Source of the DNA: Rachycentron canadum
Lineage: Eukaryota > Chordata > Actinopteri > Carangiformes > Rachycentridae
Direction: 5' to 3'
Length of the DNA stretch: 64,000 bases
NCBI GenBank assembly: GCA_038496675.1
Contig: CM076661.1
Span: 10,025,209-10,089,208 of the forward strand
Both the position numbers and the translations under genes were made by a program. Below the pieces are notes generated by a model. That model was not told the DNA's origin, ran no database searches, and was given only the letters and a program-made list of their open reading frames with translations. Shown piece after piece: positions 53,201 to 64,000 of the stretch; position 1 is the stretch's first letter; each line of letters begins with the position of its first letter.

Positions 53201-56200
53201 TCTAGATTTTATTACAGATTTGTTTAATACTAATTAAACTTCTGCTAGTTCAGCCGTTATACCCATTGTGATGACCTGTAACCAATAACATGATACAGTT
53301 CAGTTCAGCAGACATATAGCTTTTATCTTTTAATGAGGCCAGATAATGTTAGAATAGAATATTAGTATTCACATTTGTTGTAGATAAATACATATATGTT
53401 TACACATGAATAAGTTTTAATTAGCATAATTAAATTTATAAACTCATAATATGGATATGATGGTACGATTTCTTCAGGAAGAGTCTTGTAATATCAGCAA
53501 AATGTGCTAAACAGTCTGTATTGTGTGTGATAAAAAAGGTAACACTGAAGGGATCCTAGAATTATGACAACCACATCTAGTCCTATATCATTTTATATTA
53601 ATACTACAATAAAGCACCCCCATTCAAATCAACACAATTTAGATGTAATAAGTCATACAAAATTGTATAGTCATGCACTTATTAAGTTTGTAGAAGTCAA
53701 CAAACGGGGTCATGTGTTGACAAAATATGTTCGAGATGAAGTGATTTGCAGCTGAGGAAGACAGATACCTGTGTTTGTAGATGTTGACTTTACCGTCCGT
53801 AATGATTGAAATTTCATTGTAAAATCAGTTTGAGGCTGTATTTCCCCCTTAAGCAGATAAAGCCTTCTGTCTATGCTGTAGACGCAGCTGAGCCTACTAA
53901 GATATTGGATAAGATGAGGCTGTTTATGCAGATTAATGAAAAAGACTGAGCTGCACTCCAATACTGAACCGATCTGTCTTGGCCAGTATTTGACTTTTTG
54001 ATTTGCCATGCCAACAGACTAGTGAGTAATAACTGGCTAATGCCTCTGTAAGCTCCTGTCACTGCCCTGTCTTTTAAACAGCTGATTCAACAGCTGAACA
54101 TTGCTTCACTGTAACTGTGAAGGAAGGCAAAGTGCTACTGAAAACCTGTTCAGCCAGTATAAAGACAAGTTACATTAATGTGAGTTGTTACGTCTCAACT
54201 GTCTGGCCCTACCCACTCAGATAATCACCAGTAAATCCACTGTACAATGCTGCTTCACCTGACTGTATGCAGACTACTAACCTTGTGCGCAGGTATTTTA
54301 TTAATTACAAAAACACTACTGTCTGGCCATAGGAACATACACAGCAACTTTCCTGATGTGACATAAAAATATCCACTCCTCTATTCTTCTCTCTTTTGCA
54401 GGAGCTCAAGAAACAGATGGAGAAGAGCTGGAAGGAGTACGACATAAAAATGTAATTAACCATACTCTGAGTTTGTTTGTTACTTCACGATAAAATGGCT
54501 GCATAGTGTGTGATTACACTCTAGTTCTTAATCTTAAACCTTTATTGCTTTCACAAGAGAAAAGAAACTGAAGCCTGAGATACATTTTATTGCCTGAGGA
54601 GACTCACGTCTCATATTTTTGGTTCTTGTTAGTCTTTTTCTGGGTCACAGAAGTTGGTGTAACAGCAGTAGTTAATGTGATAATAGTTAATTCCCTGTGG
54701 TCATTCTCCATTACATTACTATGAAATAAAACTGAGGTACTTGCACTTTGCAGTCATCATTTGATCTCATTCTAATGGTGGTTGAAAGTGTTTTATAATG
54801 TTGTAAAGAGATTTCACCTCTCCCTTATTGTCTTTTGCTACATCCCTCCTCTCTCTTTCTCTTCATGAAATTGAATGAGTTAGTGGAAAAATCCCTCAGT
54901 TTGTGCTGGAAAGAAGCAGCTCACAATGTTTTATAGGTTAATCATTGCACAGAGAATTGATCAGACAGGTGGCTAAATGCACTGGATAACATTCTTTATT
55001 GTTTTTCCTTCTCTTTCTTTCTCTGTCCCTAACAGAGGGAAGTTAGAAAAAGAGAAGAAGGAGAAGACCAGGCAGCTGGGGCTAATCAGGACGGAGGGCT
55101 CAGACAGTGGGGAGGACATGGAGAGAGAGAGGAGGTCCTTTCAGCTGCAAATGTGTGAGGTGGGGGAATCGGTGCCAGTCAAAACACCAGACACAGACAC
55201 CTTTCACATACCTGAGTAGGGCTTGATTTAGTTCACATGGGTGGTCTGCCTTGTGGATTTCATATTCCATCCACAGTTGACATGATGTCCAGGGTAAATC
55301 CCTTTTGTGTCTCTCCAGTAATTCCCGCAATGGAAAAGATATGCTTTTGAAAGTCAAATATCAGTTTAACTGACTGATTTTCGCACAGTTGCTGTAGTGC
55401 TGGGTCATATACATTAGATTGCAGTTCAAAGGCAGATGCAACTGCTTCATGACCCACACCTGAAACCCAGATTGGGGGAGATTCTTGTGAAATGCACTGG
55501 CAGTGCTGTAGCTGTGCTGTGACTTCAGGTGGTGTAGTTCAGCTCAGTTGCAAGGTCACATGTAGCTGGTGAAAACCCTGAGAAAAAATGAGACAACCCT
55601 GACTAAGACCAGCTGTTGAGAGGCAGGTAAAATGAAATTTCCACTTGTTGTGAGTCTCCCAGTCTGTCTGCCCTTTTTCCCCCTGCAAACATACAAAAAC
55701 GCTATAAAAGCCCTACAGTTTGCCACAAAATTTTTTTTCCCCCTATCCTTTAAAACATGAATTTAGGCTTAGGACAGGGCCACACTTATTCACAATAAAG
55801 GCTGGAATATGTACCCATGTTTTTTTATATTTGAAAAAGTTTCTTTCAACAAGGTTCACTGACTGGTCTGACTGTGTTGAAATAAGGCACATGACCTTTG
55901 AAACAATGAAGAGCAGTGTCCTAGAAAGCGCATACTAAAAATCACCCTCAAAACAGGATATAAAAGCTGTGTTCCCAAAGATGGTTCTTAAATTATGGGA
56001 ACTGAAAAAGGTGGCTTTATTTGATACTTCACTTTCATATTCAGACTTAATGTTTTTGTGGATCCATATGACCTTTCTATGGGACAGCTGCTAGTTCTAG
56101 AGATTTTTATTAATTATCTGTGTTTGTGCTTTCAGTATCTTTTGAAGATCCAGGAGCTGAAGGTGCGTCAGGGCCCTGATCTTCTGCAGAGCCTCATCAA

Positions 56201-57502
56201 ATATTTCCAGGCCCAGCTCAGGTCAGTCTCAGTCTCAGCCAACACCACCTCTTTGTGTCATAGCTATTTTGCTCTAGGTGTGAAATAAGAATAAGAAAGT
56301 TTTTCCTGGCATAAAAAGCAGCTGGATTTGATTTCTACCTCAAGGTTTAGAGAGGGGATTTTCATAATAGTTGAGGTTCTTTGGTTTTCACTTCCTCTTA
56401 CAAGCTGTTATTACTGTTAACCATTTACTCATTTTAATCTTACTGAAGGTTTTATGTGGGAACAGAGTTGCTTATACAGCCTCAGCGTGTGATGTTTTGG
56501 TTGGTGCAAACTAGGATGTTTAGACTCAAGTACCATCATGACTCAGCATTTGTTCTTTTTTTCTGATCTCAGTTTCTTTCAGGATGGGCTGAAAGCTGCA
56601 GAAAATCTCACTCCCTTTATTGAGAAGCTTGCTGCTTCTGTGCACACGGTAATCACAGTGCATTTTGATGTTATCATATGTGCCATCCACCCACATGCAC
56701 AGTTTTCTGCATTTTTCATCTATTGCTCAGTCAAAACAACAGGAAAATCAGTGTCCAATGAATTCACTTACAGTGAAGCTGTCACTGTAAATCACAGTGT
56801 TTTAGTACCTTCTATAGCACTATTTCACTCTCTCACAACAAACCAACCCCTCCACCCTGCGCCTCCCTGCCCCCCTTCCTCCCCAAACGTCCTCCCAGCT
56901 GAGCCCACAGGCTGGGACTGTTACTGGAATCTATTCCCAGAAGTGTCCCCTGTTTCCAAAAGATGAAATAGAAAGTATCCGTCATTTTCATTCTTTCCCA
57001 GCTGCACACCTATTTCTCTGACCACTCTGACTGGTTTCCAGTCTGCGCAAAATTTGCCTTCCTTCTCTGGATAGAGCACTGGAAACAGACTGTTAACTGT
57101 GATACTGGGAACGTTAGAGGTATTTCTGGTTCTTCAAGAAGAGAACACAGACCCGCACAGACATGCCAACGCTCAGCCTCAGAAAGAATCTGTATTTGGT
57201 TCCCTGGAAAAATGCTCAAATATTTCAGTTAAATGAACTTATCCTGGACCCAGGCCTGTTCACCCTGCTTCTTAATATAAAAAGCACAACCTCCTAGGAC
57301 TACACACCCCAGTACTGAGCTCTGTTCTGTAGTATTTAGAGCATTACACAAAGCTCTGATTTATTGCCATTCCACACCCAATTCATGGAACAAATAAAAA
57401 AAAACAAAAAAAACATTGCATATGAGATAATGAACACAGAGGACAAAAAACATGCTGTTCTTCCAATTTTCTACTGCATTGAATAAACTGACTAATGATT
57501 TT

Positions 57503-57547
<45 letters not shown>

Positions 57548-60500
57548 CGTGTGCGTGTGTGTTATAGGTGCGTTTAGACCAGGATGAAGAGGTAAAGCAA
57601 CTCACTCAGTTGAGGGATTCTCTTAGATTATTTCTCCAAGTGGAGGGAAAAGAGGTATGCTTATTCCTAATGTCTCAATATTATACTCTTAAAATATAAC
57701 CTTAAACATTTATGCTCTAAAACATGCAGCAGCAGATGGCTTTAATTGGTAGTTGATGCTATCAGATTACTTTGTGTTTTATATTGTTTTAAATTTCATG
57801 ATCTGCAGAGTTGGATTGAAGCCTTTGAGCTAATGTCCTAAATCCCTGTTTGTGTCCCAGGAGTACTTGAACAGGAAGAACTCTGGCAATGGGTATAGCA
57901 TCCACCAACCACAGGGCAACAAAAAGTATGGGACAGAGAAGTCTGGCTTTCTGCTCAAGAAGAGTGACGGGTGTGTAAAAGCACAAGTTAACTAAATTAT
58001 TAAAAACAACTACTATTTTCAAAACACTGAAAAACACTGCTCTCTACAACTGTTTGCCATGGCAGCCAGAGCTGGGTAAAGAGAAACCGAGTGAGGAATA
58101 GAGAGAGAAAAGGGGAACTCAGACTTTGTCTACCCCAGCTGGTCTTCATTATCATGAGATGAAGATTCAAGCAGGGGCCCCTCCTGTGGAACTTATTGGC
58201 AGACTGGCTAACTGAGCAGATCCAACTTTTGCGTCATGCACACTCTCACATACATACATACACACACACATACTAAGTGCTAGATTACTGTGTGATAAGG
58301 AGAGGGGATGTGGTTCAGTAGGGCAAATATGAGACAGGAGGAGCGTAAACTTTCCTCAGGCTACAGGCACAAAACGGAAAACGTTCTCCAACATTTTACT
58401 TGATTCAATCAAGATAATGAAAGCAAGAATGAAACTCTGTGAACAGAAGTAAACTGAGCCAGCACAGTATATACATCATCATTAGTCAAAACAAGGGTGT
58501 AGGGTGATCACCTCCACTGAAACATATCGTAACAGTTGTTAGGTTAGTATTTATGATATCTGTTATTAATATTCTTTCTTAAATAATGCTTTTTTGTTGA
58601 CACATTTTTTTTCTGCAGCATAAGGAAGGTGTGGCAGAAGAGAAAGTGTGGAGTTAAATTTGGCTGCTTGACCATTTCCCACAGTACGGTGAGGACACAT
58701 GGACAACTGTCACCAAGCATCTGTCAGTGTTGAATTATGTCCAATTGTTTCAACACATGCTGACATAAGCATGTGTGTCTGTCTTCAGATTAATCGCCCG
58801 CCTGCCAAACTGAACCTATTGACCTGTCAGGTGCGACCAGACCCAGAGGACAGGAGGACCTTTGACCTGGTCACTCGTAGGTTCATTCCTAAGCCTTGAC
58901 CTTTACACTTTACCCTTGACGTGTCATCATTCTCCCTCTATTATTCTCTTTTATTCTGACTCTTAGAGTCATCTGCAGTGCAGCTGTGTGGAAGTATGCA
59001 TGTTTGGTTCCCACATTAATAGAAATTGAGATCAAAACACATTTTATTTGGGATAAACACCCAGAGATTCCTTATGATTAATCTCCACTGTTGTGACAAC
59101 AACTGGCTGATTGTGTATATCTTATTTTGTTTTATGCAACCTTTGTTTCCTCTGTTTCAACTTTGAAATCCTCTTCACTCCAACTTCTTTTGACTGATTT
59201 ATTGTTTTCAACATCAGCTGAGAGCATCTAACTACTGTCTCTTCTTCTCTATAGATAATCGAACTTACCATTTCCAGGCAGAAGATGAGCAGGAATGTCT
59301 CATGTAAGCATTGATACTACTGTACTGCTGCATGCACATTCACTTTCTTATCTCATTGTGTGAGGAAATTGTCACTAATCATGCATCAATTTTATTCAAG
59401 CTTAGATCTGTATTAGAAAGAGGGCTGTACATGGAAAGAGAGAGAGGTGTACTTAAAGGAAGATGGATAAAGGTTGTTTAGTTGATTGCTATAAAGAGTA
59501 ATACATTCTTATCCTGTTTGCTGTGAAGAACAAGGAGGGCTGACACTGAAAAACTAAAGAAATGCTGTCCTCAAGGACCCCCCCACAGACCAGCTGGTGT
59601 TGGGTGGGAGTTCTCTTTCTTGCCACAGACAGCAAGTGAGGGAAGTTTCTGTGCTGTGATGTGGTGCTGGACTGAGTTGCGTGTGGTGTTTTCTGTCCCC
59701 TGCCCTTCCCTTGTGTGTGGGCCTCCAGGCAGATTCTTTGATGTGATGTGCTGTGTAAGTTTAGGGACAGAGGGGAATGGAAACGGTTTGTAGGGAAAAG
59801 TACCAGAGCTTCAGAAATGAAAGACATGAGGTTAAGTCTGGGTGGTAGAGATCTGACCAAACTAAGAAAGTGAGAGTAATGATGACTTATCACTAGACGA
59901 CTCTGTAGAAAACACATGCAAAACACATGTTGGATTGCTTTTGATCTTCAAGGGAAAAGACTGCATTGATCAATCCTTTAGTTTCCTTCTGTGTAACAAA
60001 TTCTCTGTAAACACTGTGTTCTGTATGTATGTGTGTCTATACATTAGTTGGGTGTCAGTGCTGCAGAACAGTAAGGAGGAGGCCCTGAACACAGCACTAG
60101 GAGGAGACCAGCTCCACCTCCAGGACAGTGGGCTCCAGGAACTTTCCCGAGCCATCATTGCTGAGCTTCGACACATGCCTGGCAACGAGGCCTGTGCTGA
60201 CTGTGGGGCTCCAGGTCAGCTATTCATGATAATTGGACATTTAATGTGGAAATTTATGTCCTGAGCATGACATGATTCAGATGTGGTTTTAGAGAGTTGC
60301 CTGTTTCTGTCTTTGCTTTATGTTGCTCTTTGTGTCTCAGATCCAACGTGGCTGTCAACCAATCTGGGTATCTTGACCTGTATTGAGTGCTCTGGGATCC
60401 ACAGAGAGCTGGGTGTCCACTACTCCAGGATCCAGTCTCTCACTCTGGACCTACTGAGCACCTCTGAGCTCCTGGTACTAAATGCACAAATGGAAACACA

Positions 60501-61646
60501 CATAAGCAGACAAACAAGCCTGGTGGATTTACTGTTGTCAGAATTTTCTAATTACAGACATTATGTAACTGCCTGGCTTTCATTGAAATTCTTTTATGTC
60601 ACACTTTTGTGACTGCATTGTGATTCTCTGCAGTTGGCTGTCAGCATTGGCAACACCAGATTCAATGACATCATGGAGGCAGGTCTTCCAAATGATGCTG
60701 TCAAACCACTACCACACAGTGACATGTGAGTCCCTGATTTCATTTAAACCAAAAATCAGATTGTTCAAAATACTTTTTTTCTTTTCTTTTTTTTTTTTTT
60801 AATTTAATGTGTTTTCTCTTTCATTAAACTGTGCATCCTGTACAAGCAGGAATGCCAGAAAAGAGTATATCGTGGCGAAATACGCTGAGCGGCGGTACGT
60901 CATTCGGAGAGAAGAAGCAGATCCCGGCCGGCGGTATGACGCTGTGCGGAGTCGTGACCTCATTTCTCTTCTGCAGCTCTACGCTGAGGGAGCAGACCTG
61001 GTCAAACCCCTCACACTGCCCGATGGACAGGTGAAGATAATTTACACCCACAAGTGGATTTCCACACCGGGAGTTCTTCCTGAAATGTGCCCTTTGAGGG
61101 TGGCAAAGAACATTATAAACACATTTAATCTTGCGACAAATTGAAACTCTGAATATTCCCACAGATGTAATGCATTTAGTGAGAACAAGAGCTACATCCT
61201 GACAAGGCCGCCCACCTTCCTTGCTTAAAGCCACACACACATTTATAAGATGCTTCAAACAGTTACTTGCTTGTTCAGGTCACTTCAGAGCTATGACTGA
61301 AATAGATAAAAATAGAATCAAATCATCCCAGTTATGAAAAAAAAAATGTCACGACATACAGTGTGTAGGAGATGTGTGGTTGGTTACAGTATATGAAACA
61401 TGTGTTAATTGTCCTCTTGAGTGCATGGATCATATGGGTGGGTAGCCGGAGTCCCTCCCATCTCTTTTGGCCTCTAATCAATCTCTCCCTCCTTTTTCTC
61501 TCATCCTCTCATCTTGTTTTCCCTGCCTCTGCTGTTTCTCCCAATGCCTCATTTTCTTGTCTTTAATCACATTCTACCCTCCTGTCATCTACTTCCTGCT
61601 CAGAATAAGTGTGTGAAATACGACTGATTTCACTGTGGCTGTGTTG

Positions 61647-61700
<54 letters not shown>

Positions 61701-62621
61701 TGTGTGCGTGCGTGCGTGCGTATGTGTGTGCATGTGCATGTTTATTTTTGTCGGCTGGCCCTCATTTATTGTTTCAGCTTTTAGGTCAGGGCTCACTTCT
61801 CTTAACAAGTGAGAGAAGCGCTATGAATTGCATGTGCACTTGTTTGTCTTTATAATGCTTCTTCTGCACTTCTCACAAACAAATAACAATCCTTGAAGCT
61901 GTTTTGAGTTTTTAACACAGACACAAATGAGTCTTTACAGTCACAATCACACTGATATTTTCCTATAGAAATTAGGGATGTCACACAAATCGATTTTCTT
62001 GGTACCAAGTCGATGCCAAATTTCTGAAGTTGTGCTGTTGTATTGAATTTGGTTCAGTGCAGATGGAAAATGTTTTTAAGGGCAACAATATGGCCTAATT
62101 TATTCTTATTTCTTCCCTTATAAGGGGAACAAAGAGACAGCTCTTCATCTGGCTGTGCGTCTAGAGGAAAGAAGTTCTCTGGCGCTTGTGGATTTCCTCT
62201 GCCAGAACAGGTCAGACACTGACAAATAGTCAAGTATGATTTGCATCTCCTTTGTGTGAAGAAGATTACGTTCTTGGTCAGTTTTATTATACTTGCTGAG
62301 AAAGATGTTAATACTCAATACCATCTGTCTGTATGATCACTGTACAGCAACTGCCTGGAGAAAAGAACAGCAGAAGGGAACACAGCTCTACATTACAGCG
62401 TCCTACATCACAAGCCTGAGTCTCTTAAGTTGTTGCTGAAAGCGAAGGCAGCTCTACACACAGGTACAGCTAACTAAATTTTTGCTTTTTCTTCAACCTG
62501 TGCAATGAGTAAACACTTAAACTATTCCTTTTTTTTTTTTACGTCTCCTAAAGTGAACTCATCAGGAGAGACAGCCCTCGATATCGCTAGGAGGCTTCAA
62601 TACACTCAGTGTGTCGACCTG
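45428..62621 (+). CDS. asap3: ASAP3, ArfGAP with ankyrin repeat and PH domain 3 (3' end missing)
   Basis: Twenty exons join without frame breaks to 668 aa; human ASAP3 has about 903, so the C-terminal proline-rich part lies beyond the window. In order: a helical BAR domain (about 30-285), a PH domain (about 305-397, GFLLKKSDGIRKVWQKRKC), an ArfGAP domain (about 418-540) with the zinc motif CX2CX16CX2C (Cys 436, 439, 456, 459) and arginine finger Arg 464 (CSGIHR), and ankyrin repeats (579-668: ETALHLAV, GNTALHYS, GETALDIA). The protein binds curved membranes and phosphoinositides and stimulates GTP hydrolysis on ARF proteins, affecting actin and migration. QNLNN...FPL in the BAR domain matches ASAP3 rather than ASAP1/2, and synteny with E2F2 and ID3 agrees. 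The start is the first in-frame ATG, matching the MPE start of human ASAP3. Confidence 0.93.
45563..45615. repeat. GGAA/GGGA purine repeat
   Basis: A G/A-only tract of GGAA and GGGA units just inside ASAP3 intron 1. Confidence 0.9.
46253..46314. repeat. (CA)n microsatellite, ASAP3 intron 1
   Basis: About 62 bases of CA with two CATA interruptions. Confidence 0.95.
47166..47212. repeat. C-run plus (CA)n, ASAP3 intron 1
   Basis: Seventeen Cs followed by about 30 bases of CA. Confidence 0.95.
47749..47776. repeat. (AGC)9 trinucleotide repeat, ASAP3 intron 1
   Basis: A perfect AGC/CAG triplet tract of about nine units. Confidence 0.95.
48555..48627 (+). CDS. asap3: ASAP3 exon 2
   Basis: Encodes LQRMKKIIKSIHTSGL of the BAR domain. 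Acceptor ACAG, donor GTAAGT, phase 1 out. Confidence 0.9.
50335..51108 (-). mobile_element. Degraded Tc1/mariner transposon in ASAP3 intron 2
   Basis: A 774-base element is flanked by TA on both sides (50333-50334 and 51109-51110). Its ends are imperfect inverted repeats containing AGGGAACACTTAAT and ATTAAATGTTCCCT. The minus strand keeps the hallmark Tc1 transposase segment DW..SPDLNPIEHL around 50595-50640, including the third catalytic acidic residue. The tryptophan after HL is a TAG stop at 50592-50594. Helix-turn-helix remnants lie near 50790-50880. Compared with full Tc1-like elements (about 1.3-1.6 kb) roughly half is deleted, so it cannot encode an active transposase. Confidence 0.85.
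51662..51807 (+). CDS. asap3: ASAP3 exon 3
   Basis: Encodes HVENKEQYIEALENLGNSHL and GFLNLAVFTREVTALFKNL of the BAR domain, very close to human ASAP3. Donor GTGAGG, phase 0 out. Confidence 0.95.
53121..53195 (+). CDS. asap3: ASAP3 exon 4
   Basis: Encodes VQNLNNIMAFPLENVLKSEL; 25 codons, phase 0 at both ends. The QNLNN wording is ASAP3-like. Confidence 0.93.
54402..54451 (+). CDS. asap3: ASAP3 exon 5
   Basis: Encodes ELKKQMEKSWKEYDIK. A 50-base exon, phase 2 out, with a somewhat weak donor (GTAATT). Confidence 0.9.
55036..55159 (+). CDS. asap3: ASAP3 exon 6
   Basis: A Lys/Glu-rich helix, then an acidic stretch (EGSDSGEDMERE) and RRSFQLQMCE. Donor GTGGGG. Confidence 0.92.
56136..56221 (+). 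CDS. asap3: ASAP3 exon 7
   Basis: Encodes YLLKIQELKVRQGPDLLQSL and IKYFQAQL of the BAR domain. Phase 2 out. Confidence 0.94.
56573..56648 (+). CDS. asap3: ASAP3 exon 8
   Basis: Encodes FFQDGLKAAENLTPFIEKLA, the last BAR helix region. Donor GTAATC. Confidence 0.94.
57502..57562. repeat. (TG)n tract directly before the ASAP3 exon 9 acceptor
   Basis: TG repeats with CG interruptions end 5 bases before the acceptor AG at 57566-57567, in the place of a normal polypyrimidine tract. Confidence 0.95.
57568..57654 (+). CDS. asap3: ASAP3 exon 9
   Basis: Encodes QDEEVKQLTQLRDSLRLFLQ; 29 codons, phase 0 at both ends, so skipping would keep the frame. Donor GTATGC. Confidence 0.92.
57861..57970 (+). 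CDS. asap3: ASAP3 exon 10
   Basis: Encodes GYSIHQPQGNKKYGTEKSG and the first strand of the PH domain (FLLKKSDG). Phase 2 out. Confidence 0.95.
58619..58688 (+). CDS. asap3: ASAP3 exon 11
   Basis: PH domain: IRKVWQKRKCGVKFGCLTIS. Acceptor CTGCAG, donor GTGAGG. Confidence 0.95.
58789..58876 (+). CDS. asap3: ASAP3 exon 12
   Basis: PH domain: INRPPAKLNLLTCQVRPDPE and FDLVT. Phase 1 out; the split codon is His. Confidence 0.95.
59255..59303 (+). CDS. asap3: ASAP3 exon 13
   Basis: A 49-base PH exon encoding NRTYHFQAEDEQECL. Acceptor ATAG, donor GTAAGC. Confidence 0.93.
60048..60214 (+). CDS. asap3: ASAP3 exon 14
   Basis: Finishes the PH helix (WVSVLQNSKEEAL) and begins the ArfGAP domain, including the first zinc cysteines (CADC). 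Phase 1 out. Confidence 0.95.
60341..60474 (+). CDS. asap3: ASAP3 exon 15 (ArfGAP core)
   Basis: Encodes WLSTNLGILTCIECSGIHRE, with the second zinc cysteine pair and the arginine finger. Confidence 0.97.
60634..60725 (+). CDS. asap3: ASAP3 exon 16
   Basis: ArfGAP domain: VSIGNTRFNDIMEAGLP. Phase 2 out. Confidence 0.93.
60850..61030 (+). CDS. asap3: ASAP3 exon 17
   Basis: Ends the ArfGAP domain (RKEYIVAKYAERRYV) and begins the ankyrin region (RDLISLLQLYAEGADL). The acceptor is a tandem AAGCAG. Confidence 0.92.
61645..61740. repeat. (TG)n microsatellite, ASAP3 intron 17
   Basis: About 95 bases of TG with several CG interruptions toward the right. Confidence 0.95.
62125..62210 (+). CDS. asap3: ASAP3 exon 18 (ankyrin)
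   Basis: Encodes GNKETALHLAVRLEER and LVDFLCQN. Acceptor TAAG, phase 2 out. Confidence 0.93.
62348..62463 (+). CDS. asap3: ASAP3 exon 19 (ankyrin)
   Basis: Encodes EGNTALHYSVLHHKPESLKL and LLKAKAAL. Donor GTACAG, phase 1 out. Confidence 0.94.
62554..62621 (+). CDS. asap3: ASAP3 exon 20 (ankyrin; last exon in window)
   Basis: Encodes NSSGETALDIARRLQYTQCV. Donor GTAAGA, phase 0 out. The following 1.38 kb shows no continuation of the family sequence, so the next exon lies outside the window. Confidence 0.92.
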
Positions 62622-64000
62622 GTAAGACCACACTCCTCTCTTTTGATTTGATTTAAACTCACAGTATGCAGCTTCCGCCACTTAGGGTCTCTAAATCAAT
62701 TGTTACAAACATTAGGATACAGTTTGTTAATGTTATGATGTGGTGTGGGATCATGGGAGTTATTGTCTTCACTGCGATTGCTGTCACTGGAGTCATCTAC
62801 TCCCGATTAGGGTTCCTTGCTCAGGATGTTTTTACCAGTAACTTATCTTCAGAGGCCTACTCTTATCCCTATGGAAATACAGACACAAGACAGTGTTTGC
62901 TCAGCTTGTTTCTTTGATAAATTAAGAATCAAATGCTGGATGAGTTAAATCCTTCATCTACTAAAATATATAGTTAAAATGGCCTAAATCCAAAATGTGT
63001 ATTGGATAAACTGGAAATGTAACTGAATAAAAAGTCAACAACAATGCTGATGCATGTGCAGTTTTCTCTAGGTTTTAAGTACACAACTCAACAAAATGTT
63101 TAACAAAGGTCTTGTCATTTTTAAACCTATAAAACATATTCTACCTTTTAAGGTTTAAATTGTTATTTTCAACGAACACACACAGTGAGGTTATGTTCAA
63201 TGAAGGAATCAAGTTACAACATGAAAATACCTACCAGAAAGCCAACTACAGAAACAAAATGAGACAACTTCCACAGCTGGAAATACTACCTTAAAATAAC
63301 TCCCTGTGCAGCAAAGCTCAGCTAAGGACTCAGTCCCAGGACAAAGAATCTAATCCTCATCAGGTCCCACTGTGTACAATTTATAAACTGGTTATATTTT
63401 CTTACCGGACATCTGCCCTGCTGAATCATATCCACCTTGTGTAATATCCTGTTAGATTGTGAACATCCTTGTTTTGCAGGCTTTTTGTTTAAAAATCAAA
63501 ATGTCACACCAGAGAGGTGCCACCAAATTTGTAGTTCCTTTGAGGTGATTTCTTCTTTTGAACTGGAATCTGCATTTAGATGTGGATTGGTTCTGGATCC
63601 AGAAGGGGTTTCTTTCAGTTATTTCATTCACTCATTCATTTAGCTCTTCACTTATTATTAATTTTTTTTTTTTTTTTGATTTTCATTTTCTGAAACATCT
63701 TCTGAAGGCACTGATATACGCAGGAACGAGAGGTCTTTCCCCAAAACTGCACAGGGATTCATTCATGCTCCTGTCTTCTGCCCTTCTCCTCCTTTATCAC
63801 TTGTTTTTTCAGTTTTCATTGATTCCTCATTCTAATCCTAAAACCTATTTCTGCTAGTACAGAAACATTACAAATTTTGTACTTGACTCAAAACCAAAAA
63901 CAACAACCAAAGAACTGCCAAGAGGCAGAAACTGAACCAGAAAATGAGTTGAAATATAGCTGGGTTGATAGAGGCAAGTACACAGTTACCACATCTTAAC
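62622..64000 (+). other. ASAP3 intron 20, incomplete
   Basis: A/T-rich sequence with no recognisable exon. A search by eye for the expected segment after the third ankyrin repeat found nothing. Confidence 0.65.

Noticed and set aside
61975..62060. Possible hAT-derived fragment starting 'agggatgtcac' in ASAP3 intron 17
   Set aside because: The phrase resembles ends of fish hAT repeats, but I could not find a second end or define the element.
1..64000. tRNA, rRNA, CRISPR or bacterial-type operons
   Set aside because: No tRNA B-box-like GGTTCGA with a matching fold, no rRNA sequence and no regularly spaced direct repeats other than microsatellites; the DNA is vertebrate.

Overview
The window is vertebrate nuclear DNA, most likely from a teleost fish. 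It has intron-split genes with GT-AG introns, CpG-richer promoters, many long (TG)n/(CA)n microsatellites, a degraded Tc1-type transposon typical of fish, and assembly gaps (single Ns inside TG tracts and a 361-base N run). I cannot name the species.

Three protein-coding genes are supported, all on the + strand: ID3 (21573-22339, two coding exons, 117 aa), E2F2 (27954-37849, seven coding exons, 441 aa) and the 5' part of ASAP3 (45428-62621, twenty exons, 668 aa, running off the right edge). Each was assembled by hand from splice sites, reading frame and match to the known family. Gene order and shared orientation are the same as at human 1p36.12 (ID3, E2F2, ASAP3). This supports calling the E2F gene E2F2 and the ArfGAP gene ASAP3 rather than paralogues.

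Layout: 1-20.3 kb is gene-free upstream DNA rich in CA/TG repeats. 20.3-21.5 kb is the ID3 regulatory region, with a BMP-response-element match about 1 kb upstream of a TATA box. 21.4-23.55 kb is ID3, including a 3'UTR intron. 23.6-27.2 kb is gene-free. 27.25-27.35 kb is the E2F2 promoter, with a CCAAT box and two E2F-site matches. 27.4-39.8 kb is E2F2, with a 6.1-kb first intron, a minor-class AT-AC intron and a long 3'UTR. 39.8-45 kb is gene-free and holds the assembly gap. 45.2-64 kb is ASAP3, with short ORFs in its leader, a Tc1 relic in intron 2 and a TG-tract splice acceptor before exon 9.

Known roles: ID3 is an HLH inhibitor of bHLH factors and a direct BMP/SMAD target. E2F2 is an RB-regulated activator of S-phase genes. 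ASAP3 is a BAR-PH-ArfGAP-ankyrin protein acting on ARF GTPases at membranes and actin. The genes are neighbours by ancient synteny; nothing in the sequence shows that they act in one pathway.

I found no undescribed multi-gene system. The observations most worth following are the in-frame, stop-free U12 intron of E2F2, the BMP element of ID3, the paired E2F sites of E2F2 and the TG-tract acceptor of ASAP3.
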